In this document: positions 20,610-30,618 of the stretch, in pieces
Position numbering within the stretch: position 1 is the stretch's first letter
Layout: every line of letters starts with the position of its first letter
Assembly: GCF_040957575.1 (NCBI RefSeq)
Contig: NZ_CP162601.1
Coordinates: 1,860,001-1,924,000 of the forward strand
Origin: Vibrio sp. HB236076
Lineage (GTDB): Bacteria > Pseudomonadota > Gammaproteobacteria > Enterobacterales > Vibrionaceae
Direction of reading: 5' to 3'
Length of the DNA stretch: 64,000 bases
Translations under genes and position numbers: made by a program
Notes under the pieces: generated by a model
What the model was told of the DNA's origin: nothing
Database searches by the model: none
The model's input: the letters and a program-made list of their open reading frames with translations, nothing else

Positions 20610-21380
20610 ATGATAGATATTTCTCCACATTTACCATTGCTGTCGCCAATTAACCAATTTTTGCATTGTGAAACACCACAGGCTTGGATCGATCAAGCCG
20701 TCAAACCCGACAACCTGGCTACCTTACTTATCGATCATCTATTGTGTGAATTAAAAGCGGGGCAGTCTGCCATGTATTTGATTCGCCGTTACGCCGTTGA
20801 GCCAGAAAGTCGAGAAGTGTTGTTAAATTGGTTTAAACCGTATGAAGATTTTGCTTATCGACAAATCGGCAGTATTGAAACACTCAAGGGGAAAAGCCAG
20901 ATCACCAAGGCAATCAAAGCGAAGGCCGGAACTCCCTACAGTCAGGTATTAATTGATAAGATGGTTATGCTAATCAAAGAAGAATTACACCATTTTTATC
21001 AAGTGCTTGAAATCATGGAATCGAGAGGGATTGACTATCAAAATGTCAGTGCCAGTCGCTATGCCAAAGGCATGTTAACTCATATGAAAACCCACGAGCC
21101 AGATACCTTAGTAGACAAGTTGATTATTGGTGCTTACATCGAAGCACGTTCATGTGAACGCTTTGCCAAAATTGCCCCCCATCTCGATGACGATATCGGC
21201 AAGTTTTATTTATCTCTACTGCGCTCGGAAGCGAGGCATTACCAAGACTACCTCACTTTAGCACAAGAGATTTCGCCTTTTGACATCACAGAGCGCGTGG
21301 CATTTTTTGGTCAAGTTGAAGCGGATTTGATTCAAAGCCCTGATCAAGACTTTAAATTTCACAGTGGCTATCCAGCCTAA
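20610..21380 (+). CDS. miaE: tRNA 2-methylthio-N6-isopentenyladenosine-37 hydroxylase MiaE
   Basis: Diiron oxygenase that hydroxylates ms2i6A37 of tRNAs reading U-starting codons, giving ms2io6A. Family landmarks are LCELKAGQSAMYLIRRYA, IKEELHHFYQVLEIM and GAYIEARSCERFAKIAP, which together carry the Glu/His diiron ligands in a ferritin-like four-helix bundle, with a later SEARHYQDYL helix. At 256 residues the length is normal. It is the second gene of a two-gene unit. Confidence 0.95.
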   Translation: MIDISPHLPLLSPINQFLHCETPQAWIDQAVKPDNLATLLIDHLLCELKAGQSAMYLIRRYAVEPESREVLLNWFKPYEDFAYRQIGSIETLKGKSQITKAIKAKAGTPYSQVLIDKMVMLIKEELHHFYQVLEIMESRGIDYQNVSASRYAKGMLTHMKTHEPDTLVDKLIIGAYIEARSCERFAKIAPHLDDDIGKFYLSLLRSEARHYQDYLTLAQEISPFDITERVAFFGQVEADLIQSPDQDFKFHSGYPA

Positions 21381-21477
21381 TCTCACCGTTCACTCTTCTT
21401 CATTGCGTGCTGCCATTAACACAATTTAAGTAATAAATTCTCGTCACATGGCATCACGCAAATCGCTTTTGATTCAG

Positions 21478-22179
21478 TTACACTAATCCGAGTTCGTGAT
21501 TAATAGACTGTAATACAGTAGCAGGGTGTTCGGCTTGAGTGATCGGCCTACCAATCACCAAATAATCCGATCCCGCTTGGCGTGCTTCTAAAGGCGTCAT
21601 AATTCGACGCTGATCACCTTGAGCGCTCCCCACAGGGCGAATGCCTGGCGTGACTAAGGTAAAGTCATTACCCAGCTTCGCCTTAAGTGAGCTCGCTTCA
21701 TGAGCAGAACAAACGACCCCATCTAGGCCTGCATTGCGTGTTAAGGTTGCTAAATTCAACACTTGTTCATGTGGCGAGGTGGTGATGCCAACCGCTGACA
21801 AGTCTTGCTGCTCCATACTGGTTAGTACCGTCACCCCAATCAGCAATGGCTTATCTTGGCCATAAGGCTCTAGGATCTCTCTTGACGCTGTCATCATGCG
21901 CTCACCGCCACTTGCATGAACATTTACCATCCAAACGCCCAACTCCGCTGCAGCACGCACGGCTTTTGAACAAGTATTGGGGATATCGTGAAACTTGAGG
22001 TCTAAGAAGACAGAAAACCCACGCTGGTGCAAGTGCTTGACAAACTCAGGGCCAAATAAGGTAAACATCTCTTTACCCACTTTTAGTCGGCATGACTTAG
22101 GATCAACATTATCAACAAAAGCCAATGCATCACACTGCTGCTCAAAATCTAAGGCGACAATTATTTTTGGATCGTTCAT
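21478..22179 (-). CDS. pyrF: Orotidine 5'-phosphate decarboxylase PyrF
   Basis: Last step of de novo UMP synthesis. The catalytic Asp-Lys-Asp network is in [12 protein letters not shown]; the phosphate loop is [21 protein letters not shown] with IGRPIT near the end. The frame is open to 22242, but [12 protein letters not shown] at 22179 has GGAAAG just upstream and gives the usual 233 residues. It follows lapB, but a terminator-like hairpin lies between, so it may have its own promoter in the 173-bp gap. Confidence 0.97.
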   Translation of the reverse strand: MNDPKIIVALDFEQQCDALAFVDNVDPKSCRLKVGKEMFTLFGPEFVKHLHQRGFSVFLDLKFHDIPNTCSKAVRAAAELGVWMVNVHASGGERMMTASREILEPYGQDKPLLIGVTVLTSMEQQDLSAVGITTSPHEQVLNLATLTRNAGLDGVVCSAHEASSLKAKLGNDFTLVTPGIRPVGSAQGDQRRIMTPLEARQAGSDYLVIGRPITQAEHPATVLQSINHELGLV

Positions 22180-22280
22180 TTTCTTTCCTTTACCAACAAG
22201 GTATACGAGCTTTTTTAACCAGAAACACACCCATCGCGACATTGTGGTGCCATGCGTTTCATGATCGAATTATCAATATT

Positions 22281-22303
22281 AAAAAACAGCGACCTTAGTC
22301 GCT
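22281..22303 (-). terminator. Rho-independent terminator after lapB
   Basis: Stem AGCGAC / GTCGCT with a 4-base loop, followed on the minus strand by GTTTTTT. It lies 50 bp past the lapB stop and 102 bp before pyrF. Confidence 0.75.
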
Positions 22304-22352
22304 ATCATTGCCAGTTTTTTTGGCATCCGTATCGTTATTTAGATCACACTCA

Positions 22353-23522
22353 CTACTCTCCATCTAAGCCACGGATAGGCTTAATCGTTCCCCAACCTTT
22401 ACATGATGGGCAATGCCAATAAAGAGAATGCGTTGCAAAGCCACAAGTATGACACCGATAATGGGGCTTAGCTTTTAATTGCTCTCCAACCATCGACTGT
22501 AATGTGGTTAAACTCTGTTTTGCACGACCTTCTTCTGCTTCCGCCAAATGATAATCCATCAAGCGATAAAAGCCTTTCATGGTCGGGTTTTTAATGAGCT
22601 GTCTTGTAAGCAAATCTTGTGCGGCGCCCAAACTATCATGAGTGGCAACCAACTCTGCCAACATCAACTCAGCACTAACACCCGCTTCTTTACTGATACA
22701 CAAACGCAAGAACTCAGCCCATTGCGCTTCTTGACCTAAATGTTGATAGCATTCATGTAATGTCGGCAGAACCTCACTAACAAAATCAATATCTTGATCG
22801 AGCACCTCGGTTAAGCATTCAATGGTATTTTGATATTGCGCTAATTCTAAGTAAAGTTTGGCAAGAGAGAGGTTGGCACGAACACATTGAGGGTCTTCGT
22901 GGAGTGCTTTTTTGAAATACTGAATGGTCGCTTTGTGCTGCCCACTGGATTTTTCAATCATGGCCAGTTCACAGTAGTAATGGGCAATGTTTCGGCTGAT
23001 TTTTTTGTAACCGGTTTTTTTAAGTTGTAATGCGTAATCAATCGCTCTCGCCCACTCCCGTGTTTGTTGAGCGATAACCACCAACTGTTTTAAAGCGGAC
23101 TGACGGTATTCAGGCTCTTCTATCAACTGTTCAAAGATTTTTTCAGCGCGATCAAGTAAACCGGCCACCATATAATCTTTAGCCAATTGCTTAAGTGCCA
23201 GATTCTTTTGCTCAAGTGTTAAGCCAGAGCGGGAGATCAAGTTTTGATGTATTTTAATCGCCCGATCGACCTCCCCTCTTGAACGAAACAAGTTGCCTAA
23301 AGCTAAGTGAGTATCAATCGTTTCGTTGTCAACTTGTAATAGTTCGATAAAGTGATCAACGGCTTTATCAGATTGCTCAGACAGGAGAAGGTTTAAACCT
23401 GCTACATACTTTGACGATATCTGATATGACTGTTTTTGCTTCTCTTGTTGTGCACTGCGATGCCCCATATACCAACCGTAGGCAGCGGCAATCGGCAACA
23501 ACAAAAAGAGTAATTCAAGCAT
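22353..23522 (-). CDS. lapB: Lipopolysaccharide assembly protein B (LapB/YciM)
   Basis: Inner-membrane adaptor that brings LpxC to FtsH and so limits LPS synthesis. An N-terminal anchor (LELLFLLLPIAAAYGWYMG) is followed by about nine TPR units and a C-terminal rubredoxin-like metal site: CHTCGF, then CPSCKGWGTI. At 389 residues it equals the E. coli protein. The gene follows lapA by 12 bp. Confidence 0.97.
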   Translation of the reverse strand: MLELLFLLLPIAAAYGWYMGHRSAQQEKQKQSYQISSKYVAGLNLLLSEQSDKAVDHFIELLQVDNETIDTHLALGNLFRSRGEVDRAIKIHQNLISRSGLTLEQKNLALKQLAKDYMVAGLLDRAEKIFEQLIEEPEYRQSALKQLVVIAQQTREWARAIDYALQLKKTGYKKISRNIAHYYCELAMIEKSSGQHKATIQYFKKALHEDPQCVRANLSLAKLYLELAQYQNTIECLTEVLDQDIDFVSEVLPTLHECYQHLGQEAQWAEFLRLCISKEAGVSAELMLAELVATHDSLGAAQDLLTRQLIKNPTMKGFYRLMDYHLAEAEEGRAKQSLTTLQSMVGEQLKAKPHYRCHTCGFATHSLYWHCPSCKGWGTIKPIRGLDGE

Positions 23523-23534
23523 GTACCCTAGGCC

Positions 23535-23813
23535 TTATTTATCAACCTGAACGCTACGATCTGACTCAATGGCCAATTGGCTGACTTTTTTCGTTAAACG
23601 GCGATTTTGTAGTTTGAGTTTGAAATGCATTGCCGAAAATAACACAGCAGCGGCAGCAAAGCCCAGAACAAAGACCACGCCAATGAGCATCGATAAATGG
23701 ACTTCACTTTTTGCTACTAAGTAATTAACACTTACCAATGATTGATTTTGTGCTCCCAAGGCAAGTGCCAACAAAAACAACAAGACAACGATGACGATTT
23801 TTATAATTTTCAT
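23535..23813 (-). CDS. lapA: Lipopolysaccharide assembly protein A (LapA/YciS)
   Basis: A 92-residue membrane protein with two hydrophobic helices (about residues 3-21 and 42-64) and a basic C-terminal tail beginning LKLQNRRLTKK. It partners LapB. Its position between ihfB and lapB is the standard vibrio order. Upstream lies a strong terminator after ihfB, so lapAB expression needs read-through or a promoter in 23814-23895. Confidence 0.94.
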   Translation of the reverse strand: MKIIKIVIVVLLFLLALALGAQNQSLVSVNYLVAKSEVHLSMLIGVVFVLGFAAAAVLFSAMHFKLKLQNRRLTKKVSQLAIESDRSVQVDK

Positions 23814-23898
23814 AATAATCCCTTCCTATAACAGGCAGTTCGAGGTTCATATCTGAACACAAGGGTCAAACGTTTGTAAGAAGTGAATTCTCGCATAA

Positions 23899-23929
23899 AA
23901 AAGCGGTATACGCTATGTACACCGCTTTT
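23899..23929 (-). terminator. Rho-independent terminator after ihfB
   Basis: Stem AAAAGCGGT / ACCGCTTTT with extra inner pairs around a short loop, and a U-run on the minus strand. It separates ihfB from lapAB. The AT-rich right side makes it symmetric. Confidence 0.9.
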
Positions 23930-23949
23930 AAAAAATTCGATTGAGAAGA

Positions 23950-24234
23950 TCAGTGGACTGAGTTGACGCGTTCGCGCAGCTCTTTTCCTGGTTTGAAGTG
24001 TGGGACGTACTTACCCTCGAGTTCAACTTTATCGCCTGTTTTAGGGTTACGACCAACTCGAGGCTCGCGATAATGCAAAGAAAAGCTGCCAAAACCTCGG
24101 ATTTCAATGCGTTCCCCAGACTCAAGCGTTGTCGCCATGTGTTCGATGATATCTTTTACTGCATCTTCTATTTCTTTGGCTGAAAGATGAGTTTGTTCTG
24201 CACACAATCTTTCAATAAGTTCCGATTTAGTCAT
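23950..24234 (-). CDS. ihfB: Integration host factor beta subunit
   Basis: DNA-bending architectural protein, dimer with IhfA. The 94-residue product starts [11 protein letters not shown] and carries the HU/IHF signature [21 protein letters not shown], with the intercalating proline in the beta arm. The ATG at 24234 is preferred over an in-frame GTG two codons earlier because it gives the family start and has GGAGAAGG upstream. It lies downstream of rpsA across 431 bp, with presumably its own promoter. Confidence 0.97.
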   Translation of the reverse strand: MTKSELIERLCAEQTHLSAKEIEDAVKDIIEHMATTLESGERIEIRGFGSFSLHYREPRVGRNPKTGDKVELEGKYVPHFKPGKELRERVNSVH

Positions 24235-24665
24235 GATCACCTTCTCCGGTTTTTTTTAACATTATAGACAGTATTATGTGTTTCAACAAACACTTGCTGT
24301 TTAAATATAATAAAAAACAACCAGTTTTTGAAGTCAGTCATGTCCACCTGCTCTCAAGAGATCGAAAACCGCCAGCCAGTTCAAAGAACCAGAGTAAGCG
24401 ATAGTGTCTTAATCTGATGAAGTCTGTGGTCAATGATCACAGCGATGCAGGTTGTCAACAGCGTCAATGTTTAAAAAAGACGCCTATCTAACTCACTATT
24501 CTACCCGGGGTTTTAATACTATTCGCGAGTTGTTACCGATTAGGGGCACAGATCATGTAGGGGCAATGAGTGACTAGGTGGGTATGACACAACGTATTTT
24601 TTCAAGCATAATTTGAATAAAAAAAAGAGCGTTTACACGCTCTTTTTTATCAACTTAAGGAGTAA
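24235..24665. other. rpsA-ihfB intergenic region
   Basis: 431 bp. It holds the ihfB leader near 24235-24330, the rpsA terminator at 24621-24648, and a 19-base segment (24489-24507) very close to part of the repeat element at 36212-36371. I see no further gene; no promoter was picked with confidence. Confidence 0.5.
24621..24648 (-). terminator. Rho-independent terminator of rpsA
   Basis: Twelve-base arms AAAAAAGAGCGT / ACGCTCTTTTTT with a TTAC loop, 18 bp past the rpsA stop. Symmetric and strong on the minus strand. Confidence 0.93.
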
Positions 24666-26336
24666 TTACTCGCTTTTCGCTGCTTTAAATGCATCTGCCA
24701 TAGCGTTACCGAATGAAGCATCATCTTGCTTGTTCAGTGAAGCCATTGCTTCTTGCTCTTCAGCTTCGTCTTTCGCTTTCACAGAAAGGTTGATAACGCG
24801 ATTCTTGCGGTCAACACCTGTGAATTTAGCTTCAACGCTGTCACCAACGTTCAAGATCAAGCTTGCGTCTTCGATGCGGTCACGTGAAATTTCAGAAGCG
24901 CGTAAGTAACCTTCAACGCCATCTTCAAGTTCAATGGTTGCGCCTTTAGCGTCAACAGTAACCACAGTACCGTTTACAAGAGTACCTTTCTTGTTGTCAG
25001 CAACGTATGCGTTGAACGGGTCGTTTTCCATTTGCTTAACGCCAAGAGAAATACGCTCACGCTCTGCATCAACAGCAAGTACAACAGCAGAGATTTCATC
25101 ACCTTTCTTGTATTCACGTACTGCTTCTTCACCTGGAACGTTCCAAGAGATGTCAGATAGGTGAACAAGACCGTCGATGCCGCCGTCAAGACCGATGAAG
25201 ATACCAAAGTCAGTGATAGACTTGATCTTACCAGTTACTTTGTCGCCTTTAGCTTGCGCTTCAGCGAATGACTGCCATGGGTTTGCTTTACATTGTTTTA
25301 GGCCTAGAGAAATACGACGACGCTCTTCGTCGATCTCAAGAACCATAACTTCAACTTCATCGCCAACGTTAACCACTTTAGATGGGTGGATGTTCTTGTT
25401 AGTCCAATCCATTTCAGAAACGTGTACTAGACCTTCAACGCCTTCTTCGATTTCAACGAAGCAGCCGTAGTCAGTTAGGTTAGTAACACGACCAGAAAGC
25501 TTGTGGCCTTCTGGGTAACGTTTCGCGATTGCTACCCATGGATCTTCGCCAAGTTGCTTAAGACCTAGAGAAACACGAGTGCGCTCACGGTCAAACTTAA
25601 GAACTTTAACAGTGATCTCATCACCAACGTTTACGATTTCAGATGGGTGCTTAACGCGTTTCCAAGCCATATCAGTGATGTGAAGTAGGCCGTCAACACC
25701 GCCAAGGTCAACGAATGCACCGTAGTCAGTAAGGTTCTTAACGATACCTTTAACTTCAGCACCTTCTTGAAGGTTCTCAAGAAGCTCATCACGCTCAACG
25801 CTGTTTTCAGATTCAATAACAGCACGACGAGAAACAACAACGTTGTTACGCTTCTGATCAAGCTTGATAACTTTGAACTCTAGCTCTTTGTTTTCTAGGT
25901 GAGCTGTGTCGCGAATTGGACGAACATCAACAAGAGAACCAGGAAGGAAAGCACGGATACCGTTTAGTTCAACAGTGAAACCGCCTTTAACTTTACCGTT
26001 GATGATACCAACAACAGTTTCAGCTTCTTCGTATGCTTTTTCAAGAACGATCCACGCTTCGTGACGCTTCGCTTTCTCACGAGAAAGTTGAGTTTCACCG
26101 AAACCGTCTTCTACTGCATCAAGAGCAACATCTACTTCTGAACCAACTTCAACTTCTAGTTCGCCAGCAGCGTTTTTGAATTGCTCAGCAGGAATTGCTG
26201 ATTCAGATTTTAAGCCTGCATCAACAAGTACAAAGCCGTTTTCGATTGCAACTACAGTACCTTTAACGATAGTACCTTGTTGGAATTCAGTCTCGTTTAG
26301 AAACTCTTCAAAGAGTTGAGCAAAAGATTCAGTCAT
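24666..26336 (-). CDS. rpsA: 30S ribosomal protein S1
   Basis: A 556-residue protein with six S1 (OB-fold) repeats. The repeats are recognisable by recurring GxVxxxxxxGxxVxL and GLVHxSxxxW segments, for example [41 protein letters not shown] and [21 protein letters not shown]. Repeats 1-2 bind the ribosome via S2 and 3-6 bind mRNA. Codon use is strongly biased (highly expressed). It follows cmk by 103 bp, as in most gammaproteobacteria. Confidence 0.99.
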   Translation of the reverse strand: MTESFAQLFEEFLNETEFQQGTIVKGTVVAIENGFVLVDAGLKSESAIPAEQFKNAAGELEVEVGSEVDVALDAVEDGFGETQLSREKAKRHEAWIVLEKAYEEAETVVGIINGKVKGGFTVELNGIRAFLPGSLVDVRPIRDTAHLENKELEFKVIKLDQKRNNVVVSRRAVIESENSVERDELLENLQEGAEVKGIVKNLTDYGAFVDLGGVDGLLHITDMAWKRVKHPSEIVNVGDEITVKVLKFDRERTRVSLGLKQLGEDPWVAIAKRYPEGHKLSGRVTNLTDYGCFVEIEEGVEGLVHVSEMDWTNKNIHPSKVVNVGDEVEVMVLEIDEERRRISLGLKQCKANPWQSFAEAQAKGDKVTGKIKSITDFGIFIGLDGGIDGLVHLSDISWNVPGEEAVREYKKGDEISAVVLAVDAERERISLGVKQMENDPFNAYVADNKKGTLVNGTVVTVDAKGATIELEDGVEGYLRASEISRDRIEDASLILNVGDSVEAKFTGVDRKNRVINLSVKAKDEAEEQEAMASLNKQDDASFGNAMADAFKAAKSE

Positions 26337-26439
26337 TATTTAATCTTCAATTAATTTAAACGTCCACGGGTATCCTACCGCATGGGGTTATTTACTTAGC
26401 CAGTCATCATCCGTGTGACCGACGTTCCATATTGGCCGA

Positions 26440-27120
26440 TTAATCGACCAATTTAGATTCTATGTATTGCAACGCCTTCGCGACAACTTCATCGATTGTC
26501 ATTGACGTAGAATCAATGACTAACGCATCACTTGCGGGACGAAGTGGTGCCACAGCGCGATTTCTATCGCGGTCATCGCGCTCGCGAATCTCGCTTAAAA
26601 GGGCGTCAAATTTAACATTAACCCCTTTATCTTGCAACTGTTTGAGGCGACGATTTGCCCTTTCTTCTGCACTGGCGTCAAGAAACAGTTTCGCATTGGC
26701 TTGCGGAAAAACGATGGTCCCCATATCTCGACCATCAGCGACAAGGCCAGGCTCCCCCTCAAAAGCGCGTTGGCGACGCAGCAGCGCTTCTCTCACTCGC
26801 GGAAACGCGGCAACTTTTGAGGCCGCCATCCCCGTTTCTTCTTTTCTCAATTGCGAAGAGACGTCTTCGCCTTCTAAGATCACTTTAACCAAGTCACCTT
26901 CGGCGATAAATTGAACGTCAAGATGCGTCGCGAGCGGAACTAATGCCTCTTCCGACTCGGTATCTACACCGTGGTGAATCGCCGCTAAAGCCAAAACGCG
27001 ATAAATCGCCCCAGAATCGAGCAGATGAAAACCCAACGCTTTAGCAAGGCGCATACACAAAGTACCTTTACCGGCACCACTCGGCCCGTCCACGGTCACA
27101 ATAGGAGGGAATGAGGACAT
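26440..27120 (-). CDS. cmk: Cytidylate kinase
   Basis: Phosphorylates CMP and dCMP. Walker A is [23 protein letters not shown] and [12 protein letters not shown] are the conserved NMP-binding and lid regions. The frame opens at 27132, but [12 protein letters not shown] at 27120 is chosen because GGAG sits six bases before it and the sequence fits family starts. 226 residues. It is upstream of rpsA on the same strand. Confidence 0.97.
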   Translation of the reverse strand: MSSFPPIVTVDGPSGAGKGTLCMRLAKALGFHLLDSGAIYRVLALAAIHHGVDTESEEALVPLATHLDVQFIAEGDLVKVILEGEDVSSQLRKEETGMAASKVAAFPRVREALLRRQRAFEGEPGLVADGRDMGTIVFPQANAKLFLDASAEERANRRLKQLQDKGVNVKFDALLSEIRERDDRDRNRAVAPLRPASDALVIDSTSMTIDEVVAKALQYIESKLVD

Positions 27121-27301
27121 ACTTTTCTCCATTTAACGGTTTATCAATCGAACACCTTTTTCATGCGCGGGCATTATAGGCGTAATGCTATTGTTTTTCG
27201 AGCTTAATCGCGTATGAGCCCATATTTCAGGACTCATGACTGACTTAGAAACAATAGGTTATGCGATCAAACAATTTCCCTTGAATGACAGTTATCGCGG
27301 T

Positions 27302-28363
27302 TTACACAATCGGTTCTTTGCCGCGTTCTGCCAGTTTGAGCAGTACCCCATCAACGAGCTTCGCTCCTGCACCAGAGAGGCGATCGGAGATCTTTTTCTT
27401 TTGAGCATAACGAATTTGCAATACTGATTTCTCTTGGCACATTGTGGCTAACAATTCATCTGAGGTGCTCAATTCATCCACTAAGCCTAATTGATGGGCT
27501 TTGATACCAAACCAATGCTCGCCAGTTGCAACCTCATCGAGCGCTAAACTCGGTCGGTGTTGTTCAATAAACTGCTTAAACAAACCATGTGTCTCTTCCA
27601 GCTCCTGCTTGAACTTATCCCGAGCTTTATCACTGTTTTCACCGAACATTGTCAGTGTGCGCTTGTATTCACCAGCGGTCAGTTGCTCGTACTCAATATC
27701 GTATTTTTTTAAGACTTTATTAAAGTTGGGTATCTGAGCAATAACCCCGATAGAGCCAACAATGGCAAATGGAGCGGATACAATTTTATCTGCGACACAC
27801 GCCATCATATAACCGCCGCTTGCCGCCACTTTATCGACTGAGATGGTCAGGGGCAAACCGGCCTTTTTAATACGATCGAGCTGAGAAGACGCCAAGCCAT
27901 AAGCGTGCACCATGCCGCCGCCGCTCTCGAGCCTTAGCAAGACTTCATCTCCTTCCTTGGCAACGGCTAAAATCGCACTGATTTCCTCTCTTAGTGAAGA
28001 CACTTCCTTGGCATCAATACCGCCTTTAAAATCCAACACAAAGACGTGTGGCTGGCGTTCTTCAAGCACTTTGCCTTCTTTGGCTGCTTTCTTGAGCGAT
28101 TTTTGTTGTTCTTTTTGTTTGGCTTTTTCTGCTTTTCGCTCTTGTTTTTGCTGTATTTTACGCTGTTGTTCATCGACTAAATGTTCACTGAGTTGCTCGA
28201 CATTATCACGGTATTGCTTAGAGAGATCCAACACCTCCAAATGCCCCTTTTGTGCACCGCTTCTTTGGTTACTCGACTTAACCAGCACCAAAATCACCAG
28301 CAGAGCGATCACAAAGGTGGCAATTTTGGCCAAAAAAAGACCATAATCAAATAAAAAATCCAC
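27302..28363 (-). CDS. sohB: Inner-membrane serine peptidase SohB (S49 family)
   Basis: Signal-peptide-peptidase-like protease of 353 residues. One N-terminal membrane helix (about 10-29) is followed by a charged coiled coil (about 55-100) and then the S49 core. The nucleophile is likely S182 in KVAASGGYMMA and the general base K234 in GEYKRTLTMFG, a Ser/Lys dyad. The coiled coil is rich in K, Q and E and longer than usual, but a variable linker is typical here. It is divergent from yciK across 87 bp. Confidence 0.94.
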   Translation of the reverse strand: MDFLFDYGLFLAKIATFVIALLVILVLVKSSNQRSGAQKGHLEVLDLSKQYRDNVEQLSEHLVDEQQRKIQQKQERKAEKAKQKEQQKSLKKAAKEGKVLEERQPHVFVLDFKGGIDAKEVSSLREEISAILAVAKEGDEVLLRLESGGGMVHAYGLASSQLDRIKKAGLPLTISVDKVAASGGYMMACVADKIVSAPFAIVGSIGVIAQIPNFNKVLKKYDIEYEQLTAGEYKRTLTMFGENSDKARDKFKQELEETHGLFKQFIEQHRPSLALDEVATGEHWFGIKAHQLGLVDELSTSDELLATMCQEKSVLQIRYAQKKKISDRLSGAGAKLVDGVLLKLAERGKEPIV

Positions 28364-28450
28364 GCTATATTCCTCTATTCTTTGGATTTACTGTATGGTA
28401 ACTATCTTGTCATGAATGCTTAAATAAACGCAATCGATTAAGGATGAAAC

Positions 28451-29194
28451 ATGCCAACATACTCAACCAAACCCGATGCTTTCCAACAAAAAACCATCGT
28501 TATTACCGGTGCAAGTGATGGTATCGGTCGTCAAGCGGCCCTAAGTTATGCCGAACACGGTGCCAATTTGGTCCTATTAGGCAGAAGTACAACTAAGCTC
28601 AAACAATTATCAAGCGAAATTGAGCAGTCATTCAACACGAAAAACTGGTTCTACTCATTTGATTTCGACACCGCCACCGATAACGACTATCAAGACCTCG
28701 CAAAACAAATTGAAACCCACAGTCCAACTGTCGATGGCTTGCTTCACAGTGCTGGCCTATTAGGTGAATTAACCCCATTAACCGAAACAGACATGGCGAG
28801 CTTTGATCAATTATTCAGAGTTAATGTGCGTTCTAACTTGCGATTAACCCAAGTATTGTGGCCATTACTCGAACGCGCTCCCGCTGCGAGAATTCTTTTC
28901 ACCAGTTCGACAGTTGGCCATCAAGGACGGGCATTATGGGGAAATTATGCCATTTCAAAATTTGCCGTCGAAGGCATGATGCAAGTGCTCGCTGACGAAA
29001 CCAAAAACACCCCGATTCGGGTTAATGCGATTAATCCAGGCGCGACAAGAACGGCAATGAGAGCACAGGCCAAGCCCCAAGAAGATCCGGGCACGCTAAA
29101 AACACCGCTTGATATCATGCCTTTGTACTTGTATTTGATGTCGCCAGAAATGCAAGACACTCATGGTCAATGCCTTGATGCCCAACCTAAATAA
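28451..29194 (+). CDS. yciK: YciK-family short-chain oxidoreductase
   Basis: A 247-residue SDR. The cofactor motif is ITGASDGIGRQAAL and the basic residue in LLGRSTTKL favours NADP. NAG is replaced by HSAGLLG; catalytic Ser is in LFTSSTVGHQG and YxxxK in NYAISKFAVEG. This matches E. coli YciK, whose substrate is not established. It is a single gene between divergent sohB and convergent cheV. Confidence 0.9.
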   Translation: MPTYSTKPDAFQQKTIVITGASDGIGRQAALSYAEHGANLVLLGRSTTKLKQLSSEIEQSFNTKNWFYSFDFDTATDNDYQDLAKQIETHSPTVDGLLHSAGLLGELTPLTETDMASFDQLFRVNVRSNLRLTQVLWPLLERAPAARILFTSSTVGHQGRALWGNYAISKFAVEGMMQVLADETKNTPIRVNAINPGATRTAMRAQAKPQEDPGTLKTPLDIMPLYLYLMSPEMQDTHGQCLDAQPK

Positions 29195-29296
29195 TCCCAG
29201 TCGAATTCAATAGCGGGTAAAATTTCGATAGCATCGCTGGGATAATCACTGGTAGAAGAAAAGAGATTAGGACAAATATCCATTCTCGATAACAAA

Positions 29297-29330
29297 AATG
29301 CCACACGACAGTCCATGTCAGTGTGGCATT
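29297..29330 (-). terminator. Rho-independent terminator of cheV
   Basis: Long hairpin: outer arms AATGCCACAC / GTGTGGCATT, then a GACA / TGTC extension with one bulged A. The minus strand continues into TTTTTG. It lies 31 bp past the cheV stop; the plus strand could use it to end yciK. Confidence 0.88.
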
Positions 29331-29360
29331 GCAAGCCTTCGCCTTTTCTGGATAACAAGA

Positions 29361-30305
29361 TCAAATACCGATTTCTCTCATTCGGTCTTGAACAACTTTG
29401 ACTAACAAGTCGGGTTGAAATTTGGAAATGAATTGATTACAGCCGACTTTCTTGACCATCGCTTTATTAAAAGCCCCACTCAATGAGGTATTCAAAGTAA
29501 TGTAAAGATCAGCCATTCTCGGATCGCTGCGCACTTCATGCGTTAATTTATAGCCGTCCATTTCCGGCATTTCAGCATCGGTGATCATCAGCAGCAATTC
29601 GTCAACGGGATTACGTCCTTCGTCACACCAAGATTTCAGTAAGTTCAACGCTTGCATACCGTCTTCACAGGCAATGATTTCAATACCTAATTGAGATAGA
29701 GTATCTTTAATTTGATTGCGAGCCGTTGAAGAGTCATCGGCAATAAGCACTTTACGCCCCACAAGGTTTGGTACCAGTTGTTCGTCCAACACCCCTTCTG
29801 AAATCGTCACATCGTAATCGACAATATCAGCCAACACTTTTTCAACATCGATAATCTCAACAATACGTTGCTGATCATTATCTTGAATATGAGTGATCGC
29901 AGTTAAAAAGTTGTCTCGACCCGATGTTTTTGGCGGCGGCTGAATTTCGGTCCAAGCCGTGTTGATAATATTTTTCACTTGCCCAACCAAAAAGCCCTGG
30001 GTGGTGCGGTTATATTCTGTGATGATGAGGTTTTCTTCGACGTCTTCAAGGCGAGACGGTGGAAAACCAATCGACTGACGTAAATCAATCACAGGGACCG
30101 CTTCACCACGTAAAGTGGCAACCCCACGTATGTTGTAGTGAGAGCCGGGTAGCTTGGTCATAGGTGGAACTTTGATAACCTCTTTAACTTTAAACACGTT
30201 AATGGCAAAAAGTTGACGGCTGTTTAAGCTAAAAAGCAGCAATTCTAATCGATTCTCTCCAACGAGTTTGGTTCGTTGGTCGACACTGTTTAAAACCCCA
30301 GACAT
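29361..30305 (-). CDS. cheV: Chemotaxis coupling protein CheV (CheW-REC fusion)
   Basis: Couples chemoreceptors to CheA and is tuned by phosphorylation. Residues about 18-165 are a CheW domain (FSLNSRQLFAINVFKVKEV, GVATLRGEAVPVIDL). Residues about 183-312 are a receiver domain with the acidic pair in LIADDSS, the phospho-acceptor D243 in MITDAEMPEMDG and the conserved Lys in FISKFQP. The chosen start MSGVLNSVDQ (30305) has AGGA five bases upstream; an ATG two codons earlier overlaps that site. It sits next to mlc, as in V. cholerae to my knowledge. Confidence 0.96.
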   Translation of the reverse strand: MSGVLNSVDQRTKLVGENRLELLLFSLNSRQLFAINVFKVKEVIKVPPMTKLPGSHYNIRGVATLRGEAVPVIDLRQSIGFPPSRLEDVEENLIITEYNRTTQGFLVGQVKNIINTAWTEIQPPPKTSGRDNFLTAITHIQDNDQQRIVEIIDVEKVLADIVDYDVTISEGVLDEQLVPNLVGRKVLIADDSSTARNQIKDTLSQLGIEIIACEDGMQALNLLKSWCDEGRNPVDELLLMITDAEMPEMDGYKLTHEVRSDPRMADLYITLNTSLSGAFNKAMVKKVGCNQFISKFQPDLLVKVVQDRMREIGI

Positions 30306-30618
30306 AGGCATCCTAATAATTGATTAAGTTTGTTATCTCGATCTGATTAAAGTTGCGATCACTGTGATCATGAAAATAACACGTGATCACAAGGCAAAGC
30401 ACGTTCTCATCAAACAAGAAGCCAAATAGGTATTTTGTCGGTGACTATTTTAATCACGCTATCACTTTTTAACTCGGCTAAGGTGACCAAATATTAAGTC
30501 AAATTGGTGATAACCTTGTACAATTACTCTAAAGCTAACGCAAAGGTTACTTTTGCGCAAACATTGCGATGGGCTTTATGCAATATATGCGGATTTTGTG
30601 CTTAAAAGGGGTCACCAT
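30306..30618. other. cheV upstream region with GATCAC palindromes
   Basis: 313 bp between mlc and cheV, both on the minus strand. It holds two close palindromes: GATCACTGTGATC (30357-30369) and GTGATCAC (30383-30390), 52-85 bp upstream of cheV and so placed where a regulator of cheV could bind. The half-sites resemble CRP half-sites but spacing does not match a CRP dimer site. I see no gene. Confidence 0.45.

Noticed and set aside
29167..29364. 65-codon minus-strand frame between yciK and cheV
   Set aside because: It overlaps the yciK end and reads through the cheV terminator hairpin, so it is unlikely to be translated.
30357..30390. GATCAC palindromes upstream of cheV as a CRP site
   Set aside because: Half-sites look like CRP but the spacing (TGTGA-N6-TCACA) is not met; kept only as an unexplained palindrome.
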